A stretch of DNA of 64,000 nucleotides, from contig CASDWY010000031.1 in assembly GCA_949284985.1 (NCBI GenBank), positions 22,393 to 86,392 on the forward strand. Reading direction: 5' to 3'. This document shows positions 25,511 to 35,699 of the stretch, one piece after another. Every line of letters starts with the position of its first letter. Position 1 is the stretch's first letter. The notes beneath the pieces were generated by a model. It was not told where the DNA came from and made no database searches. It saw only the letters and a list, made by a program, of their open reading frames with translations. The stretch is from an uncultured bacterium (GTDB lineage: Bacteria; Cyanobacteriota; Vampirovibrionia; Gastranaerophilales; Gastranaerophilaceae). The position numbers and the translations under genes were made by a program.

Positions 25511-26527
25511 ATGCCTAAAGTTAGTGTTTTGATGCCTGTTTATAATGAAAAAGAGGATTATTTGAGAGAAGCGATATCAAGTATTTTGGAGCAGACTTTT
25601 CGAGATTTTGAATTTATGATTATAAATGATGGCTCTGACAACAATGTGGAAGAAGTTATTTTTTCATATGACGATGATAGAATTGTTTATATAAAAAATG
25701 AAGAAAATTTAAAACTTATAAAAACATTAAATAAAGGCTTAAAGCTGGCGAAGGGAGAATATATTGTTCGAATGGATTCGGATGATATTTCTAAGCCTAA
25801 TAGAATTGAAGCGTCAGTAGATTTTATGGAAAAACATCCAAAAGTTGTAGCAGCAGGTTCGTATGCAATTGGGATTCCTCGCCCGGTAAAATATACTCTT
25901 CCTACTGATAATACATATATAAGAGCATTTTGTCGTTATATTGCAAATTGTATGATGCATCCGGCTATGATTCTTAGAGCTTCTGTGTTAAGAGAGAATA
26001 ATCTTAGTTATGATGAAAATTATCTTCATTGTGAAGATTTTAAGTTGTGGATTGAGCTGAATAAAATAGGTGAACTTGCAAATATTCCGGAATTTCTTTT
26101 GGAGCACAGACTTCATGATGAGAGTGTATCTTTTAAGTATGCTAAAGTACAGCAAAGAAATACTATGAAAATATTATTTGAATGTTTGTTTGAAGATTTC
26201 GGAAATAATAATAATGCAGTAAAAGAAGTCATTGATAAGTTCTTTAAAGACAAAACATTGTCTTTGAAAGAGTTTCGTATAATGGACAAATTTTTAAGCA
26301 GAGTTCTAAAGCGTTTATTTAAGATATTTACAGACGAAGTTAGACCATATATAAATAATGTTTATACTGATGTTCGACATGCAGTTTTGAGCCAGACAAA
26401 ACCATCTGGAGGACTAATGTTTTCTGTTTTCTTTTCTAAAATGAATAAATATCTTTTAGTAGAACTGGAATATAAGTTACAAATATTACAGTGGATTTTT
26501 GAACGAATGATAAATGAGGCAGGATAA
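25511..26527 (+). CDS. Family 2 glycosyltransferase
   Basis: A 338-residue GT-A enzyme that transfers a sugar from a nucleotide donor. VSVLMPVYNEKEDYLREAI is the N-terminal signature, VRMDSDDIS holds the DxD-type metal site, and HCEDFKLWIEL the ED acceptor motif. AAGGAG precedes the ATG. It overlaps the next glycosyltransferase gene (TAATG), and fliD follows, so a role in surface or flagellar glycan is possible. Confidence 0.9.
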   Translation: MPKVSVLMPVYNEKEDYLREAISSILEQTFRDFEFMIINDGSDNNVEEVIFSYDDDRIVYIKNEENLKLIKTLNKGLKLAKGEYIVRMDSDDISKPNRIEASVDFMEKHPKVVAAGSYAIGIPRPVKYTLPTDNTYIRAFCRYIANCMMHPAMILRASVLRENNLSYDENYLHCEDFKLWIELNKIGELANIPEFLLEHRLHDESVSFKYAKVQQRNTMKILFECLFEDFGNNNNAVKEVIDKFFKDKTLSLKEFRIMDKFLSRVLKRLFKIFTDEVRPYINNVYTDVRHAVLSQTKPSGGLMFSVFFSKMNKYLLVELEYKLQILQWIFERMINEAG

Positions 26528-27723
26528 TGGGGATAAAAATTCTTTTAATTTCTCAAGAAAAAGTGTTGGAAGCTGTTAATGGAGCAACTCGTATTTTGTA
26601 CTACTTTTCAAATAAACTTGTTGAAAAGGGCTATGAGGTAGTTGTTGCATATCCTAATGAAAAAAATCCGGAAGGTGATAAGTTTTTGGATGAAAAAGTA
26701 AAGTTTTATAACCTAAATTATATTGATATGAGCGGGTTTAAGTCTAGGTATAAACGTATTACGCTTTTTGAAAGGTTATTAATGATACGTTGCCAAAAAG
26801 AGTTAAAGATGCTTAATATCCCCCAAATTACTGATAGGATAGAGGCGGTTATTCAGCGCGAGCAACCTGATATTATTATTCCTTTTTTTGCACATGTGAC
26901 ATCTCAACTTGTCTTTGGGCGAGATTATAATATTCCTATTATTCAAATGTATCATACACATCCAAAGGTTTATCACGCAGTAAGTCCAATACTAAATCCA
27001 ACATCAAAACCTATGGCAATTTTGTTTAATTATACGGTAAAAAAAGTTTCTTATCTTCAGTTATTTTTTGAGTCTTATGTTGAGTTTATGTCTCAATATT
27101 ACAAAGGACCAAAACGAGTTATTCATAATCCTGTAAAAATTCCAAATCAGATGGCAAATCTTGAAGAGAAGAAGAGAAAAATAATTTATCTTTCCCGAAT
27201 AGATAAAAATAAAGGACAAGACATTTTAATAAATGCTTTTTCACTTATTGCGAAAAATTATCCGGAGTGGGAAGTATTATTGTATGGAGATTTTGAACCG
27301 AAAGCATATAGAGGAGTAATAAATGGGTTGATTACTCATAATAACCTTGAGCGTCAGGTTAAAATTATGGGTGTAACAAATGATACAGTAGGTGCATTTT
27401 TAGAAGCTGATTTGGGAGCGTATACGAGTGCCTTTGAAGGTTTTCCATTGGGGCTATCTGAGGCATTGGCAGCAGGGCTTCCTTGTATAGGGTTAAAGAC
27501 GGCGACTGGCGTTAATGAACTTATTGAAGATAGAAAAAATGGTCTTCTTGCGGAAAATAATGTAATGGATGTTGCTCGAAAATTAACGGAACTTATGAAT
27601 AATACACCATTAAGAGTAAAATATGGACAATACGCTAGAGAATCTATGAAACAGTATTCCGAAGATTTATTTTGGGAAAAATGGGAAGCTTTATTTAAAG
27701 AAGCCTTAAAAAATAAAAAATAA
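26527..27723 (+). CDS. Family 4 glycosyltransferase
   Basis: A 398-residue GT-B enzyme. YLSRIDKNKGQDILINAF marks the donor domain and FEGFPLGLSEALAAGLPCIGL carries the E-x7-E motif of GT4. The N-terminal acceptor domain opens with ILLISQEKVLEAVNGATRILYYF. It is translationally coupled to the GT2 gene in front. The donor and acceptor are not predictable. Confidence 0.9.
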   Translation: MGIKILLISQEKVLEAVNGATRILYYFSNKLVEKGYEVVVAYPNEKNPEGDKFLDEKVKFYNLNYIDMSGFKSRYKRITLFERLLMIRCQKELKMLNIPQITDRIEAVIQREQPDIIIPFFAHVTSQLVFGRDYNIPIIQMYHTHPKVYHAVSPILNPTSKPMAILFNYTVKKVSYLQLFFESYVEFMSQYYKGPKRVIHNPVKIPNQMANLEEKKRKIIYLSRIDKNKGQDILINAFSLIAKNYPEWEVLLYGDFEPKAYRGVINGLITHNNLERQVKIMGVTNDTVGAFLEADLGAYTSAFEGFPLGLSEALAAGLPCIGLKTATGVNELIEDRKNGLLAENNVMDVARKLTELMNNTPLRVKYGQYARESMKQYSEDLFWEKWEALFKEALKNKK

Positions 27724-27839
27724 TCGTGTAATTTGATGCGTTGTTAATTAATTTAATAAATTGATTACAAAGACATCAGTTAAATATAGGATATCAAAGT
27801 TGTTAAATCCTTGTATATTATAGTCAGAGGAGAAATAAT

Positions 27840-29621
27840 ATGACTATATCATTTAGTGGACTAGCGTCTGGCCTGGATACATCATCATGGGTTGAAGCAT
27901 TGGTTTCTGCAAAGGAACAATCACTTATTACGCCGCTTCAAACACAATATAAAACTTTAAGTGCTCAAAAAACAACACTTGATAAGGTTAAGGCTACATA
28001 TTCAACATTGTTAACATCAACGCAAGCCTTTACTGATGCAAAATTTGGTGTATCAAAAGATATATTTTCATCAAATATTGTTTCTTCTTCCGATGAAAAA
28101 AAGATAGTAGCAAGTGTTACAAATTCAACCCCAAGACAAACGATATCTGTAGAGGTGCTAAAATTGGCAACAGCAACAAAAGTAACAAGCCAAAACCCTA
28201 TAGCTGCAATGATAGATGAAAACACAAATATAAGCTCGATTGCTAGCGGAAATGTTAAAGAAGGGGTTTTGAGTTTCTATGTTGGCGGAAAAAGATATTC
28301 TATAGATGTAGAGGCGGCTGATACATTAGGTGCTGTTGCAGATAAAATGGAGTCTGCTGCTGTTGGTGAAGATGGAAGTTCTCTTATTGACGTAAGTTTT
28401 GAGGACGGAAAGTTTACAATTGTTTCTACAAATGGTGAAGAAGTTAGGGTAGGAACAAATTCCGATACTTCAAATTTGGCAAGTGCGCTTTCACTTTCTA
28501 CCAAAGATGATGGTGCTGTGCAAAGTCTATACTCTATTGGGGCACTTGATTTAAATGTGCCTTTGTTGAGCGTGGAGTCAGGATTTTATAAATATAACGA
28601 TGCGGGCGAGAAAGTTTCATTGATTACAGAAGGGACATTTACAATAGGAGGGGCTGAATTTACTATTAATGAAAAAACTACAATGAATGAGTTGATTTCT
28701 AAAATAAATACCTCTTCTACGGCTGAAGCAACTGCTTTTTATGATTCAGTTCAAAATAAATTAGTTCTTACTTCAAAACAAGAAGGCGCATTTAATGTTA
28801 ATATAGAGGGTGGAACATCTAATATAACTGATATTTTAGGTTTAACAAGCGATGGAAACATTATTCCCGAGACTCAAGATTTGGGGCATAATGCAGAAGT
28901 TGTAATAAATGGATCAACAGTTCAGTCATATTCTAATACGTTAACGAGTGAAGTCTCTGGTATTTCGGGTTTGACGTTGGATCTTAAGGATGTAACGGAA
29001 ACAGGTAAGGCTGTTAGTATAGTTGTTGGTCAAGATACTGATAAAATTATCAAGCAGTTTGAAGATCTTATTAATTCTCTAAATTCACTTATATCTACAA
29101 CTGATAGTGCTACGGCATCAGGAGGGGATCTTCAGTATGATTCTACGTTAAATAGTATGAGGTCTAGTATTAGAGTAACTGCTGCGAGTGCTATTCAAGA
29201 TGCAGGTACATATAAAACGCTTGCTTCTATCGGAATTACAACAGGAAAGGTAGGAGCAAGTGTTGATGCTGAAACTAATCAATTTACTATTGATAAAGAA
29301 ATGTTGAAAGAAGCATTATCTACTGACCCTGAATCTGTTAGATTATTATTAATTGGTGATGAGTCAAGTGGTATTACAGGTTTAGTTCAGCAAATCCAAG
29401 ATATAACTGATAATGCATTGGATGTTTCAAGTGGATTTTTCAAAACCAGATCGAATACGTTGGATTCGCAAATTGAAAATGTAAATACAAAAATTACGAA
29501 TAAGACAGCATATATTGAAAGTTATCAAGAACAGCTTGAGAAAAAATTTCAAGCAATGGAAACACAAATATCAAATCTTCAGTCTCAATATAGTCAAATG
29601 AGTTCTATAATAGGCTCTTAA
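27840..29621 (+). CDS. fliD: Flagellar hook-associated protein 2 (filament cap)
   Basis: FliD caps the flagellar filament and directs flagellin folding. The 593-residue protein has the FliD N-terminal segment ISFSGLASGLDTSSWVEAL, a variable Ser/Thr-rich middle, and the FliD C-terminal coiled-coil region (residues about 500-593, LDSQIENVNTKI, QISNLQSQYSQM). AGAGGAG precedes ATG 27840. It stands alone: no flagellin, fliS or other flagellar gene is in the window. Two glycosyltransferase genes lie just upstream. Confidence 0.9.
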   Translation: MTISFSGLASGLDTSSWVEALVSAKEQSLITPLQTQYKTLSAQKTTLDKVKATYSTLLTSTQAFTDAKFGVSKDIFSSNIVSSSDEKKIVASVTNSTPRQTISVEVLKLATATKVTSQNPIAAMIDENTNISSIASGNVKEGVLSFYVGGKRYSIDVEAADTLGAVADKMESAAVGEDGSSLIDVSFEDGKFTIVSTNGEEVRVGTNSDTSNLASALSLSTKDDGAVQSLYSIGALDLNVPLLSVESGFYKYNDAGEKVSLITEGTFTIGGAEFTINEKTTMNELISKINTSSTAEATAFYDSVQNKLVLTSKQEGAFNVNIEGGTSNITDILGLTSDGNIIPETQDLGHNAEVVINGSTVQSYSNTLTSEVSGISGLTLDLKDVTETGKAVSIVVGQDTDKIIKQFEDLINSLNSLISTTDSATASGGDLQYDSTLNSMRSSIRVTAASAIQDAGTYKTLASIGITTGKVGASVDAETNQFTIDKEMLKEALSTDPESVRLLLIGDESSGITGLVQQIQDITDNALDVSSGFFKTRSNTLDSQIENVNTKITNKTAYIESYQEQLEKKFQAMETQISNLQSQYSQMSSIIGS

Positions 29622-29730
29622 TTATAGGGGAATTTGTTAACTTTTTTTTCAAAACAGTGTCTTAGTTTGTTTTTATAGCGGTTCATGGTACAATATAGCT
29701 ATACACAAATAACATGGGGAGTATAGAATA

Positions 29731-32289
29731 TTGGGAAGCCAAAAAAATTTATTTGAAGACGGAAAAATAGTTCCCGTTAATATTAGGGATGAGATGAAGC
29801 GTTCGTACATCGATTATGCAATGTCAGTTATAGTAGGACGAGCATTGCCTGATGTTAGAGACGGATTAAAGCCTGTACACAGACGTATTTTGTTTGCAAT
29901 GAATGAATTAGGTATGACACCTGATAAGCCTTTTAAGAAAAGTGCAAGAATCGTCGGAGAAGTACTTGGTAAATATCACCCCCATGGAGATACTGCAGTT
30001 TATGAAACATTAGTTCGGATGGCTCAACCATTTGCAACGAGATATTTAACAATAGACGGACATGGGAATTTTGGGTCTGTAGATGGTGACTCTGCTGCAG
30101 CAATGCGTTATACAGAAGCACGCATGCACAAAATTACCCAATCAATGCTAGCTGATATTGATTGTGAAACAGTAGATTTTGAGCCAAATTTTGACGGTTC
30201 TTTAGAAGAACCATCTGTATTGCCAGTGCGGCTTCCAATGATGCTATTAAACGGTGTTTCCGGTATTGCGGTTGGTATGGCAACAAATATTCCTCCTCAT
30301 AATCTTGGAGAAGTTGTTGATGGAACAATTGCATTAATTGATAATCCGGAAATTTCCATAGAAGAGTTGATGCATTATATAAAAGGACCAGATTTTCCGA
30401 CAGCGGCTACTATAGTAGGCTTGGGAGATATAAAGCAAGCTTATATGACAGGTAGGGGTTCTATTAAAATGCAGGCAGTTGCGCAGTTTGAAGAAATTCC
30501 AGGTGGAGCTGGACGTCAAGCGCGTACTGCAATTGTTGTTACTGAAATTCCTTATCAGGTTAATAAGGCTGTTCTTATTGAAAAAATTGCAGAATTAGTC
30601 CGTGATAAAAAAATTGATGGTATTTCTGATTTACGAGATGAGTCTGATCGTGAAGGAATGCGGATTGTAATTGAGCTTAAGAGAGACGCAAAACCTGAAG
30701 TTGTTAAAAATAACTTGTTTAAGTATACACAACTAAGAACATCATTTGGTGTTAATATGCTTGCTTTGGTTGGTAAACAACCGCGTTTGATGAATTTGTA
30801 TGATGTACTAAATGAGTTTGTTGAGCATAGAGTTGAAATTGTTACAAGAAGAACTGTGTTTTTCCTTAAGAAAGCACGTCAAAGAGCTCATATATTAGCG
30901 GGTTTACTTATTGCATTAGGTAGTTTGGATGAAGTTATAGAACTTATTAAAAAGTCTAAAACTACAGAGGACGCACGTAATGGCTTAATGAGCAGGTTTG
31001 GATTGGATGCGGATCAGGCAAATGCAATTTTGGAAATGCAATTAAGACGTTTGACTGGTTTGGAACAAGACAAAATTAAGTCAGAGTATGAAGAATTAAA
31101 AATGAAAATTGCAGAATATGAGGCTATCTTGGCGGACAGGCAAAAAGTTTTAAATATAATCAAAGATGAGCTTCGTGAGGATAAAGAGAAATATGGCGAT
31201 GATCGTCGTACTCAAATTATTCCGGAGCAAGATGAAATGACAATTGAAGACCTTACTCCAAATGTTGCAATGGCAGTGTTTATAACCAGACAAGGGTATT
31301 TGAAACGTATATCTATGGATACTTTTGAACGTCAAAATCGTGCAACAAGAGGTAAGGGAGGTATAAAGACTAAAGAAGATGATGATGTAGGTCATTTCTT
31401 TACTGCAATGATGCATGATAAAGTTCTGTTTTTCTCTAGTAAAGGACTTGTCTATAGCTTGAATGTATATGATTTTCCGGAAGGACAACGCCAGGCGAAA
31501 GGGCTTCCGATTGTTAATGTTTTGCCTATTGAGCAAGATGAAAAAATTACTGCTGTTGTTCCTGTATCTAATTTTGATCCTAATCAAAATCTTATTATGC
31601 TTACTCAAAATGGTTATATCAAAAAGATTGGGCTTGATAACTTCTCAAACATTAGACGTTCTGGAATTATTGCTATTGGGCTTGAACAAGGGGATATGCT
31701 TAATTGGGTTAAACTTTCAAATGAAAATGATGAGATTGTTATTGGTACGTCATGTGGTATGGCGATTAGGTTCTCGCTTAATGAGCTTAGACCGCTCGGA
31801 CGTTCTGCTCGCGGCGTAAATTCTATGAAACTTCGTCAAGGAGATAGTATTATCGGCTGTGATATTGTTCCTAAAAATTATGATGCTGATTTGCTTGTTG
31901 CAACTTCAGATGGATTTGGAAAACGTTCAAAACTTTCTGAATTTAGAACTCAAAATAGGGGCGGTATTGGTCTTATTGCAACTAAGTTTAAGACTACTCA
32001 GTCGAGACTTGTTGCTTTAACAATCGTAGATGAAAATGATGAAATTATGGTAGTTACCGCAAATGGTGTAGTAAGTAGGATAAAAGCCTCTGATATTTCA
32101 CGTCAAGGCAGACCGGCAACAGGAGTTAAAATTCAAAATCTTGGTGAACATGATTCTGTTGTTACCATTAACAAAATAATTTCTCCTGATGAGGATGATG
32201 TTGATATTGTTCAAAAAATGCCTACCGAGTCTGTAGAAAACAGTGGTGAAAATTTTGGACAAATAAAGTTGACTGATATATCAGAATAA
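29731..32289 (+). CDS. gyrA: DNA gyrase subunit A
   Basis: The breakage-reunion subunit of gyrase, 852 residues. The catalytic tyrosine is Y127 in AAMRYTEAR. The quinolone-contact positions read Thr88 and Glu92 in HGDTAVYE. Beta-propeller repeats fill the C-terminal 350 residues; the gyrase box appears as [10 protein letters not shown] near residue 533. The start is TTG at 29731 with GGGGAG 9 nt upstream; no in-frame ATG lies at the family start. A possible promoter is TTGTTT (29667) with TACAAT (29689). Confidence 0.93.
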   Translation: MGSQKNLFEDGKIVPVNIRDEMKRSYIDYAMSVIVGRALPDVRDGLKPVHRRILFAMNELGMTPDKPFKKSARIVGEVLGKYHPHGDTAVYETLVRMAQPFATRYLTIDGHGNFGSVDGDSAAAMRYTEARMHKITQSMLADIDCETVDFEPNFDGSLEEPSVLPVRLPMMLLNGVSGIAVGMATNIPPHNLGEVVDGTIALIDNPEISIEELMHYIKGPDFPTAATIVGLGDIKQAYMTGRGSIKMQAVAQFEEIPGGAGRQARTAIVVTEIPYQVNKAVLIEKIAELVRDKKIDGISDLRDESDREGMRIVIELKRDAKPEVVKNNLFKYTQLRTSFGVNMLALVGKQPRLMNLYDVLNEFVEHRVEIVTRRTVFFLKKARQRAHILAGLLIALGSLDEVIELIKKSKTTEDARNGLMSRFGLDADQANAILEMQLRRLTGLEQDKIKSEYEELKMKIAEYEAILADRQKVLNIIKDELREDKEKYGDDRRTQIIPEQDEMTIEDLTPNVAMAVFITRQGYLKRISMDTFERQNRATRGKGGIKTKEDDDVGHFFTAMMHDKVLFFSSKGLVYSLNVYDFPEGQRQAKGLPIVNVLPIEQDEKITAVVPVSNFDPNQNLIMLTQNGYIKKIGLDNFSNIRRSGIIAIGLEQGDMLNWVKLSNENDEIVIGTSCGMAIRFSLNELRPLGRSARGVNSMKLRQGDSIIGCDIVPKNYDADLLVATSDGFGKRSKLSEFRTQNRGGIGLIATKFKTTQSRLVALTIVDENDEIMVVTANGVVSRIKASDISRQGRPATGVKIQNLGEHDSVVTINKIISPDEDDVDIVQKMPTESVENSGENFGQIKLTDISE

Positions 32290-32375
32290 TCTATGAAACT
32301 TTATTATATTTTGTCGGACTAGAAGCTATGAGTTATAAAATATGTTGTTGTATTTTAATGGCTTTTTATCGAGGA

Positions 32376-32404
32376 TTGACAGTATTTCAATAAATTTTTA
32401 TACT
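32376..32404 (+). promoter_or_regulatory. Promoter of the zinc-ribbon gene
   Basis: TTGACA (32376-32381) and TATACT (32399-32404) are 17 bp apart, about 20 nt before ATG 32425. AGAGG is the ribosome binding site. Confidence 0.75.
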
Positions 32405-32424
32405 AAAGTAAAAAGAGGTTTAAT

Positions 32425-32940
32425 ATGGTAGATTATAAAAATGTTTTAATTTGTCCCGCATGTGGAGAAATAATGAAAAAACTTGCATTTCCGGAGTATA
32501 ATTTTTCTATTGATATATGTGTGGATGGTTGTGGCGGTATTTGGTTTGATAACAACGAACTTCAAAAATTTGATGAACAAACTGATAATATTGAAAAAAT
32601 TTTAAAAGAGTTTGAAAACAAAACTTTTAAAGAGGTTGATAAGTCGATTACCAGATATTGTCCGGTTTGTGCAGTTAAGATGGTAAAAAATTATTGCTCT
32701 GTAAAACATGAAATTCAAGTTGACGAATGTTATAATTGTGGTGGAAAGTTTTTTGATAGGGGTGAATTGATTTCGTTTAGAGCACAGTATAAAGATGAAA
32801 AAGAACGTACCGAAGCAGTAGAAAAGCTTGCAGAAAACCTTTTTGGCAGTGAATTGGCTCGTTTAGACGGCGAGGTTGCAACGCTAAAGGCTTACAACCA
32901 AAAATCAATATTGTATAAGTTGTTTAGTAGTATTAAATAA
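32425..32940 (+). CDS. Zinc-ribbon (zf-TFIIB type) protein
   Basis: A 171-residue protein with two zf-TFIIB-like zinc ribbons. The first has C10/C13 and C32/C36 followed by GIWFDNNEL; the second has CPVC and CYNCGGKFFDRGEL. These small proteins are widespread, and their function is unknown. The C-terminal 50 residues are charged and helical. It has its own near-consensus promoter. Confidence 0.85.
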   Translation: MVDYKNVLICPACGEIMKKLAFPEYNFSIDICVDGCGGIWFDNNELQKFDEQTDNIEKILKEFENKTFKEVDKSITRYCPVCAVKMVKNYCSVKHEIQVDECYNCGGKFFDRGELISFRAQYKDEKERTEAVEKLAENLFGSELARLDGEVATLKAYNQKSILYKLFSSIK

Positions 32941-32958
32941 CTTATATTTTTGTAGAAG

Positions 32959-33852
32959 TTAAAGTTGAGAAGTTGTCCTAAAGTGTAGTTTGGCTATAAG
33001 ATTTAGTTTGTCTTTTCCGTAAAGAGAGACGAATTTTTTTGCTGTTTCTAATACTAGATTTGAAGCTCCTTTTGGTAGGTTGAGCTCGTATTTATTACAC
33101 AAAGTATTCATTCTCTTTACGTATTCTGCACGTGCTAAAATGGATGCTGCTGCTACAGCAATATCTTCTTCTCCTCGTATTCTCTGTTCAAGTGTAATGT
33201 TGCGACCTTTTTCCAAAAGGGCATTTTTAATTAAGTTTTCGTTGCCGAATTTGTCAGAAAGTGCATATTTGCAAGATTGTTTTTCAAGTATATTTTCAAT
33301 AACTCGAGCATGCCCCCAGGCTAAAAGTTTATTGAGATTATTAAATTTAGTGTATAATTCGTTGTATTTTTCATTTCCAATAATAACAACTGTATGTATT
33401 GAATTTGCTTTTATTATTCCTGCTAGTTTAAGGATTTTTTCGTCTGTAAGCTTTTTGCTATCTTTTACACCAGATTCAATAAATTTTGCGGTATTTGTTT
33501 TATCTGCAAGAACACCAGCAATAACCAAAGGTCCAAAATAATCCCCTTTACCTGATTCGTCTACTCCTATATGAGGTTCGTCAGAGAGGTTATTAATTAT
33601 GTTTAACTCAGCTGGATGAATTTTCTCTTGATTATTTAACCCAAGAGCAGTATGGAGTTCTTGCACCAGCGTCGTTACATCTTTGCCTTGGATTAAGAGT
33701 TTTCCGCTTGAGTATAGGACTATTATTGCGCAAGGAAGTTTGGCTCTAAATATAGCATACTGTTGCGTTGAAAACTCTGCGTTTTTTGATTTTAAAAAAG
33801 CTTCTATTGCAGTAAAGTTTTCTTTGTCGATTTTTATAGTATATGTATTCAT
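32959..33852 (-). CDS. rnhC: Ribonuclease HIII
   Basis: A 297-residue type 2 RNase H that cleaves RNA in RNA-DNA hybrids. Catalytic residues D98-E99 sit in GVDESGKGDYFGPLV, with DSKKLTDEKI and EEDIAVAAASILARAEY further on. The N-terminal TBP-like substrate-binding domain (residues 1-85) and the GKGDYFGPL variant distinguish it from RnhB. No clear ribosome binding site precedes the ATG. Confidence 0.93.
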   Translation of the reverse strand: MNTYTIKIDKENFTAIEAFLKSKNAEFSTQQYAIFRAKLPCAIIVLYSSGKLLIQGKDVTTLVQELHTALGLNNQEKIHPAELNIINNLSDEPHIGVDESGKGDYFGPLVIAGVLADKTNTAKFIESGVKDSKKLTDEKILKLAGIIKANSIHTVVIIGNEKYNELYTKFNNLNKLLAWGHARVIENILEKQSCKYALSDKFGNENLIKNALLEKGRNITLEQRIRGEEDIAVAAASILARAEYVKRMNTLCNKYELNLPKGASNLVLETAKKFVSLYGKDKLNLIAKLHFRTTSQL

Positions 33853-33996
33853 AGGTTATTTTATTTTTTGCAAAGGATCCTGTTGCTCTCTATAATTAAT
33901 ATTGCAGTTGGAATTTATATCTCTCAATTACTAACAATAAACTTACGCTACAAATATTTTGCGCGTAGTTTTATAAGTTTGTATAAGTACAAATAT

Positions 33997-34149
33997 TTAT
34001 TTTCGGTAATTTACTGTAATAGCAACAGCCGCAAGCTTTTTGTTTCCGAAAACTTTATTCCCATCTTTAAAATTATAATATTTTTTAGAGGTTTTTGGTT
34101 CTTCTTTGCTGTAGTTTAAAAGGAACTTCATCAATTCAGGACTATACAT
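33997..34149 (-). CDS. Small hypothetical protein, 50 residues
   Basis: A complete small gene in a gap of about 530 bases. ATG 34149 has AGGAG 8 nt upstream. The product (MYSPELMKFLLNYSKEEPK at its start) is basic, with a VFGNKKLAAVAITV segment near the end. Codon use matches the neighbours. No family recognised. The F-G-N segment resembles the short motif in other lineage-specific proteins of the window. Confidence 0.65.
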   Translation of the reverse strand: MYSPELMKFLLNYSKEEPKTSKKYYNFKDGNKVFGNKKLAAVAITVNYRK

Positions 34150-34387
34150 TCAACACTCCTACAAGCTAATAAAAGCTATTATAAATTCACACACTTATAA
34201 TAAGTATAATACTACTATAAAAGTGCTTATTTAAACAAGTATTTTAAAATATTGTTACAATATCAAATTTTCTACAACTAAAGTTTAATAAAAAAGAGCT
34301 TTATTTACACTATATAGTTGATTGTTAGCGTTTAGTATTATGATAAATTGGTAAAGTTGAGTCAGATAAGAAAAGAGCAGGTAAACT

Positions 34388-34855
34388 ATGACTAAAATTA
34401 CTTTCAATACAAAGGGTGTAGGCCTTTTTAAATCTTTAAATAAATCAGAAAATAAAACAGTACAGCCGCATGCTTCAAATCCTTTTGGAATTAGTTTTAA
34501 AGGAAATGTTATTCAAGCAGATGTGTTTGAAACAACGTCAAACAAAGAAAATCCAGGACAAGCCATTAAGGAAAAAGGAAAAATGTTTATGTCAGCGGTA
34601 GTTGGAAACATTAATTCTTTTAATAATGCTATTAAGTCACGTTTAAATTCTGTTGTTTCATTTGGAAAGCGTGTTAGAGATAATGTATCTAACTGGTGGG
34701 AACAAGCTAAAAATACAGAAATTTCTTTTGATTTAAATGAGCTTTCAAGATTTGTGAATGAAAAATTTCATATGAATGAGTATAGTGTAGGCAATTTAAC
34801 AAAGCGGCCTGTAGGTGAGCTTGAAGAATTGTGGAAAGCTGAAATGGCAGTTTAG
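34388..34855 (+). CDS. Hypothetical protein with N-terminal ISFKGN motif
   Basis: Not recognised. A 155-residue basic protein without a membrane segment or signal peptide. ISFKGN is at 35-40, and the middle is amphipathic (INSFNNAIKSRLNSVV). The C-terminal part (FDLNELSRFVNEKFHMNEYSVGNL, ELEELWKAEM) is likely helical. It is followed after 15 nt by the HEAT-like gene, so the two probably form an operon. Confidence 0.72.
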   Translation: MTKITFNTKGVGLFKSLNKSENKTVQPHASNPFGISFKGNVIQADVFETTSNKENPGQAIKEKGKMFMSAVVGNINSFNNAIKSRLNSVVSFGKRVRDNVSNWWEQAKNTEISFDLNELSRFVNEKFHMNEYSVGNLTKRPVGELEELWKAEMAV

Positions 34856-34870
34856 TGGGAGGGCTTTTGA

Positions 34871-35236
34871 ATGAATATGTCAAGAATTAATAATATTATA
34901 GAGGCGTTGAGTTGCCATGAAGATGAAAAAGAAGCAGTTAGAGTTTTAAAGGAGATTGGTACTAATTCACCAATTGATGAGGTTCGTGAAAAAACTGCAC
35001 AAGCTTTAATTAAACGCAATACGCATGACTCTTTAGTTGTTGCGTTAATTGAAAAAGGAAAAGGAATTCATGACCTTTCTACAAGAGTTGCAATGAGTGC
35101 TATTAATGAAGTTTTGGCACTTGAGGATAAATCTGAAGCTATTAAAATTCTTGAAGATACAATGAATTTACACTCAGATGAAACCGTTCGTGACACAGCG
35201 CGTTCCGTAAGAGCATTGGTCGAGTTTTCAAGATAA
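34871..35236 (+). CDS. HEAT-repeat-like hypothetical protein
   Basis: A 121-residue all-helical protein. Repeating helical pairs (EDEKEAVRVLKEIG, EVREKTAQALIKR, LSTRVAMSAINEVLAL, ETVRDTARSVRALV) look like two to three HEAT-type repeats, suggesting protein binding. GGGAGGG precedes the start. It follows the ISFKGN protein closely and ends at a terminator. Confidence 0.7.
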   Translation: MNMSRINNIIEALSCHEDEKEAVRVLKEIGTNSPIDEVREKTAQALIKRNTHDSLVVALIEKGKGIHDLSTRVAMSAINEVLALEDKSEAIKILEDTMNLHSDETVRDTARSVRALVEFSR

Positions 35237-35258
35237 TATAACAATATAGTATATATAA

Positions 35259-35290
35259 AAAGAGACGGTATTTAATATGGCCGTCTCTTT
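35259..35290. terminator. Intrinsic terminator
   Basis: AAAGAGACGG (35259-35268) pairs with CCGTCTCTTT (35281-35290) around a 12-nt loop. It ends the HEAT-like gene unit. Confidence 0.8.
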
Positions 35291-35301
35291 ACTTTACTAG
35301 C

Positions 35302-35330
35302 TTGCATGTTGAGTATTTTAAAACTATAAT
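35302..35330 (+). promoter_or_regulatory. Promoter of ebfC-recR
   Basis: TTGCAT (35302-35307) and TATAAT (35325-35330) are 17 bp apart, 33 nt before the ATG of ebfC. Confidence 0.6.
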
Positions 35331-35363
35331 ATAATTATAAATGAATTTATGGAGGTTTAAATC

Positions 35364-35699
35364 ATGATGAACTTGGGAAATATGATGAAGCAGGCTCAAC
35401 AAATGCAAAAAAGATTACAAGAGGTTCAAGAGGAGCTTGCGGCTCAAGAAATTGTTGGAGAATCAGCAGGCGGTGCAGTTAAAGTTACTTGTGATGGCAA
35501 AGGACAATTTAAGTCAATAAAATTATCTAAGGAAGCAATTAATCCAGAAAATCCCTCATCTGTAGATGATGATACTGTTGAAATGCTTGAAGATATTATT
35601 ACTACTGCTATATTAAGTGCTTCTAATACTGCTCAAGAAAAAATGGAAGCTAAAATGAAAACGATTACCGGCGGTATTAAAATTCCTGGTTTATTTTAA
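35364..35699 (+). CDS. ebfC: Nucleoid-associated protein YbaB/EbfC family
   Basis: A 111-residue DNA-binding dimer, commonly encoded next to recR as here. [19 protein letters not shown] is the N-terminal helix, and [17 protein letters not shown] the central sheet. GGAGG precedes the ATG. The stop overlaps the recR start (TAATG). Confidence 0.92.
   Translation: MMNLGNMMKQAQQMQKRLQEVQEELAAQEIVGESAGGAVKVTCDGKGQFKSIKLSKEAINPENPSSVDDDTVEMLEDIITTAILSASNTAQEKMEAKMKTITGGIKIPGLF

Noticed and set aside
29992..30009. Thr88 and Glu92 at the quinolone-contact positions of GyrA
   Set aside because: Thr at this position and Glu four residues on are natural in several lineages. Resistance cannot be claimed without a wild-type relative.
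31150..31608. Minus-strand open frame of 152 codons inside gyrA
   Set aside because: It covers conserved gyrA coding sequence in the opposite direction and has no start signal.
33868..34119. Plus-strand open frame opposite the 50-residue gene
   Set aside because: No ribosome binding site, low-complexity Phe/Ile/Tyr composition, and a better-supported small gene on the other strand.
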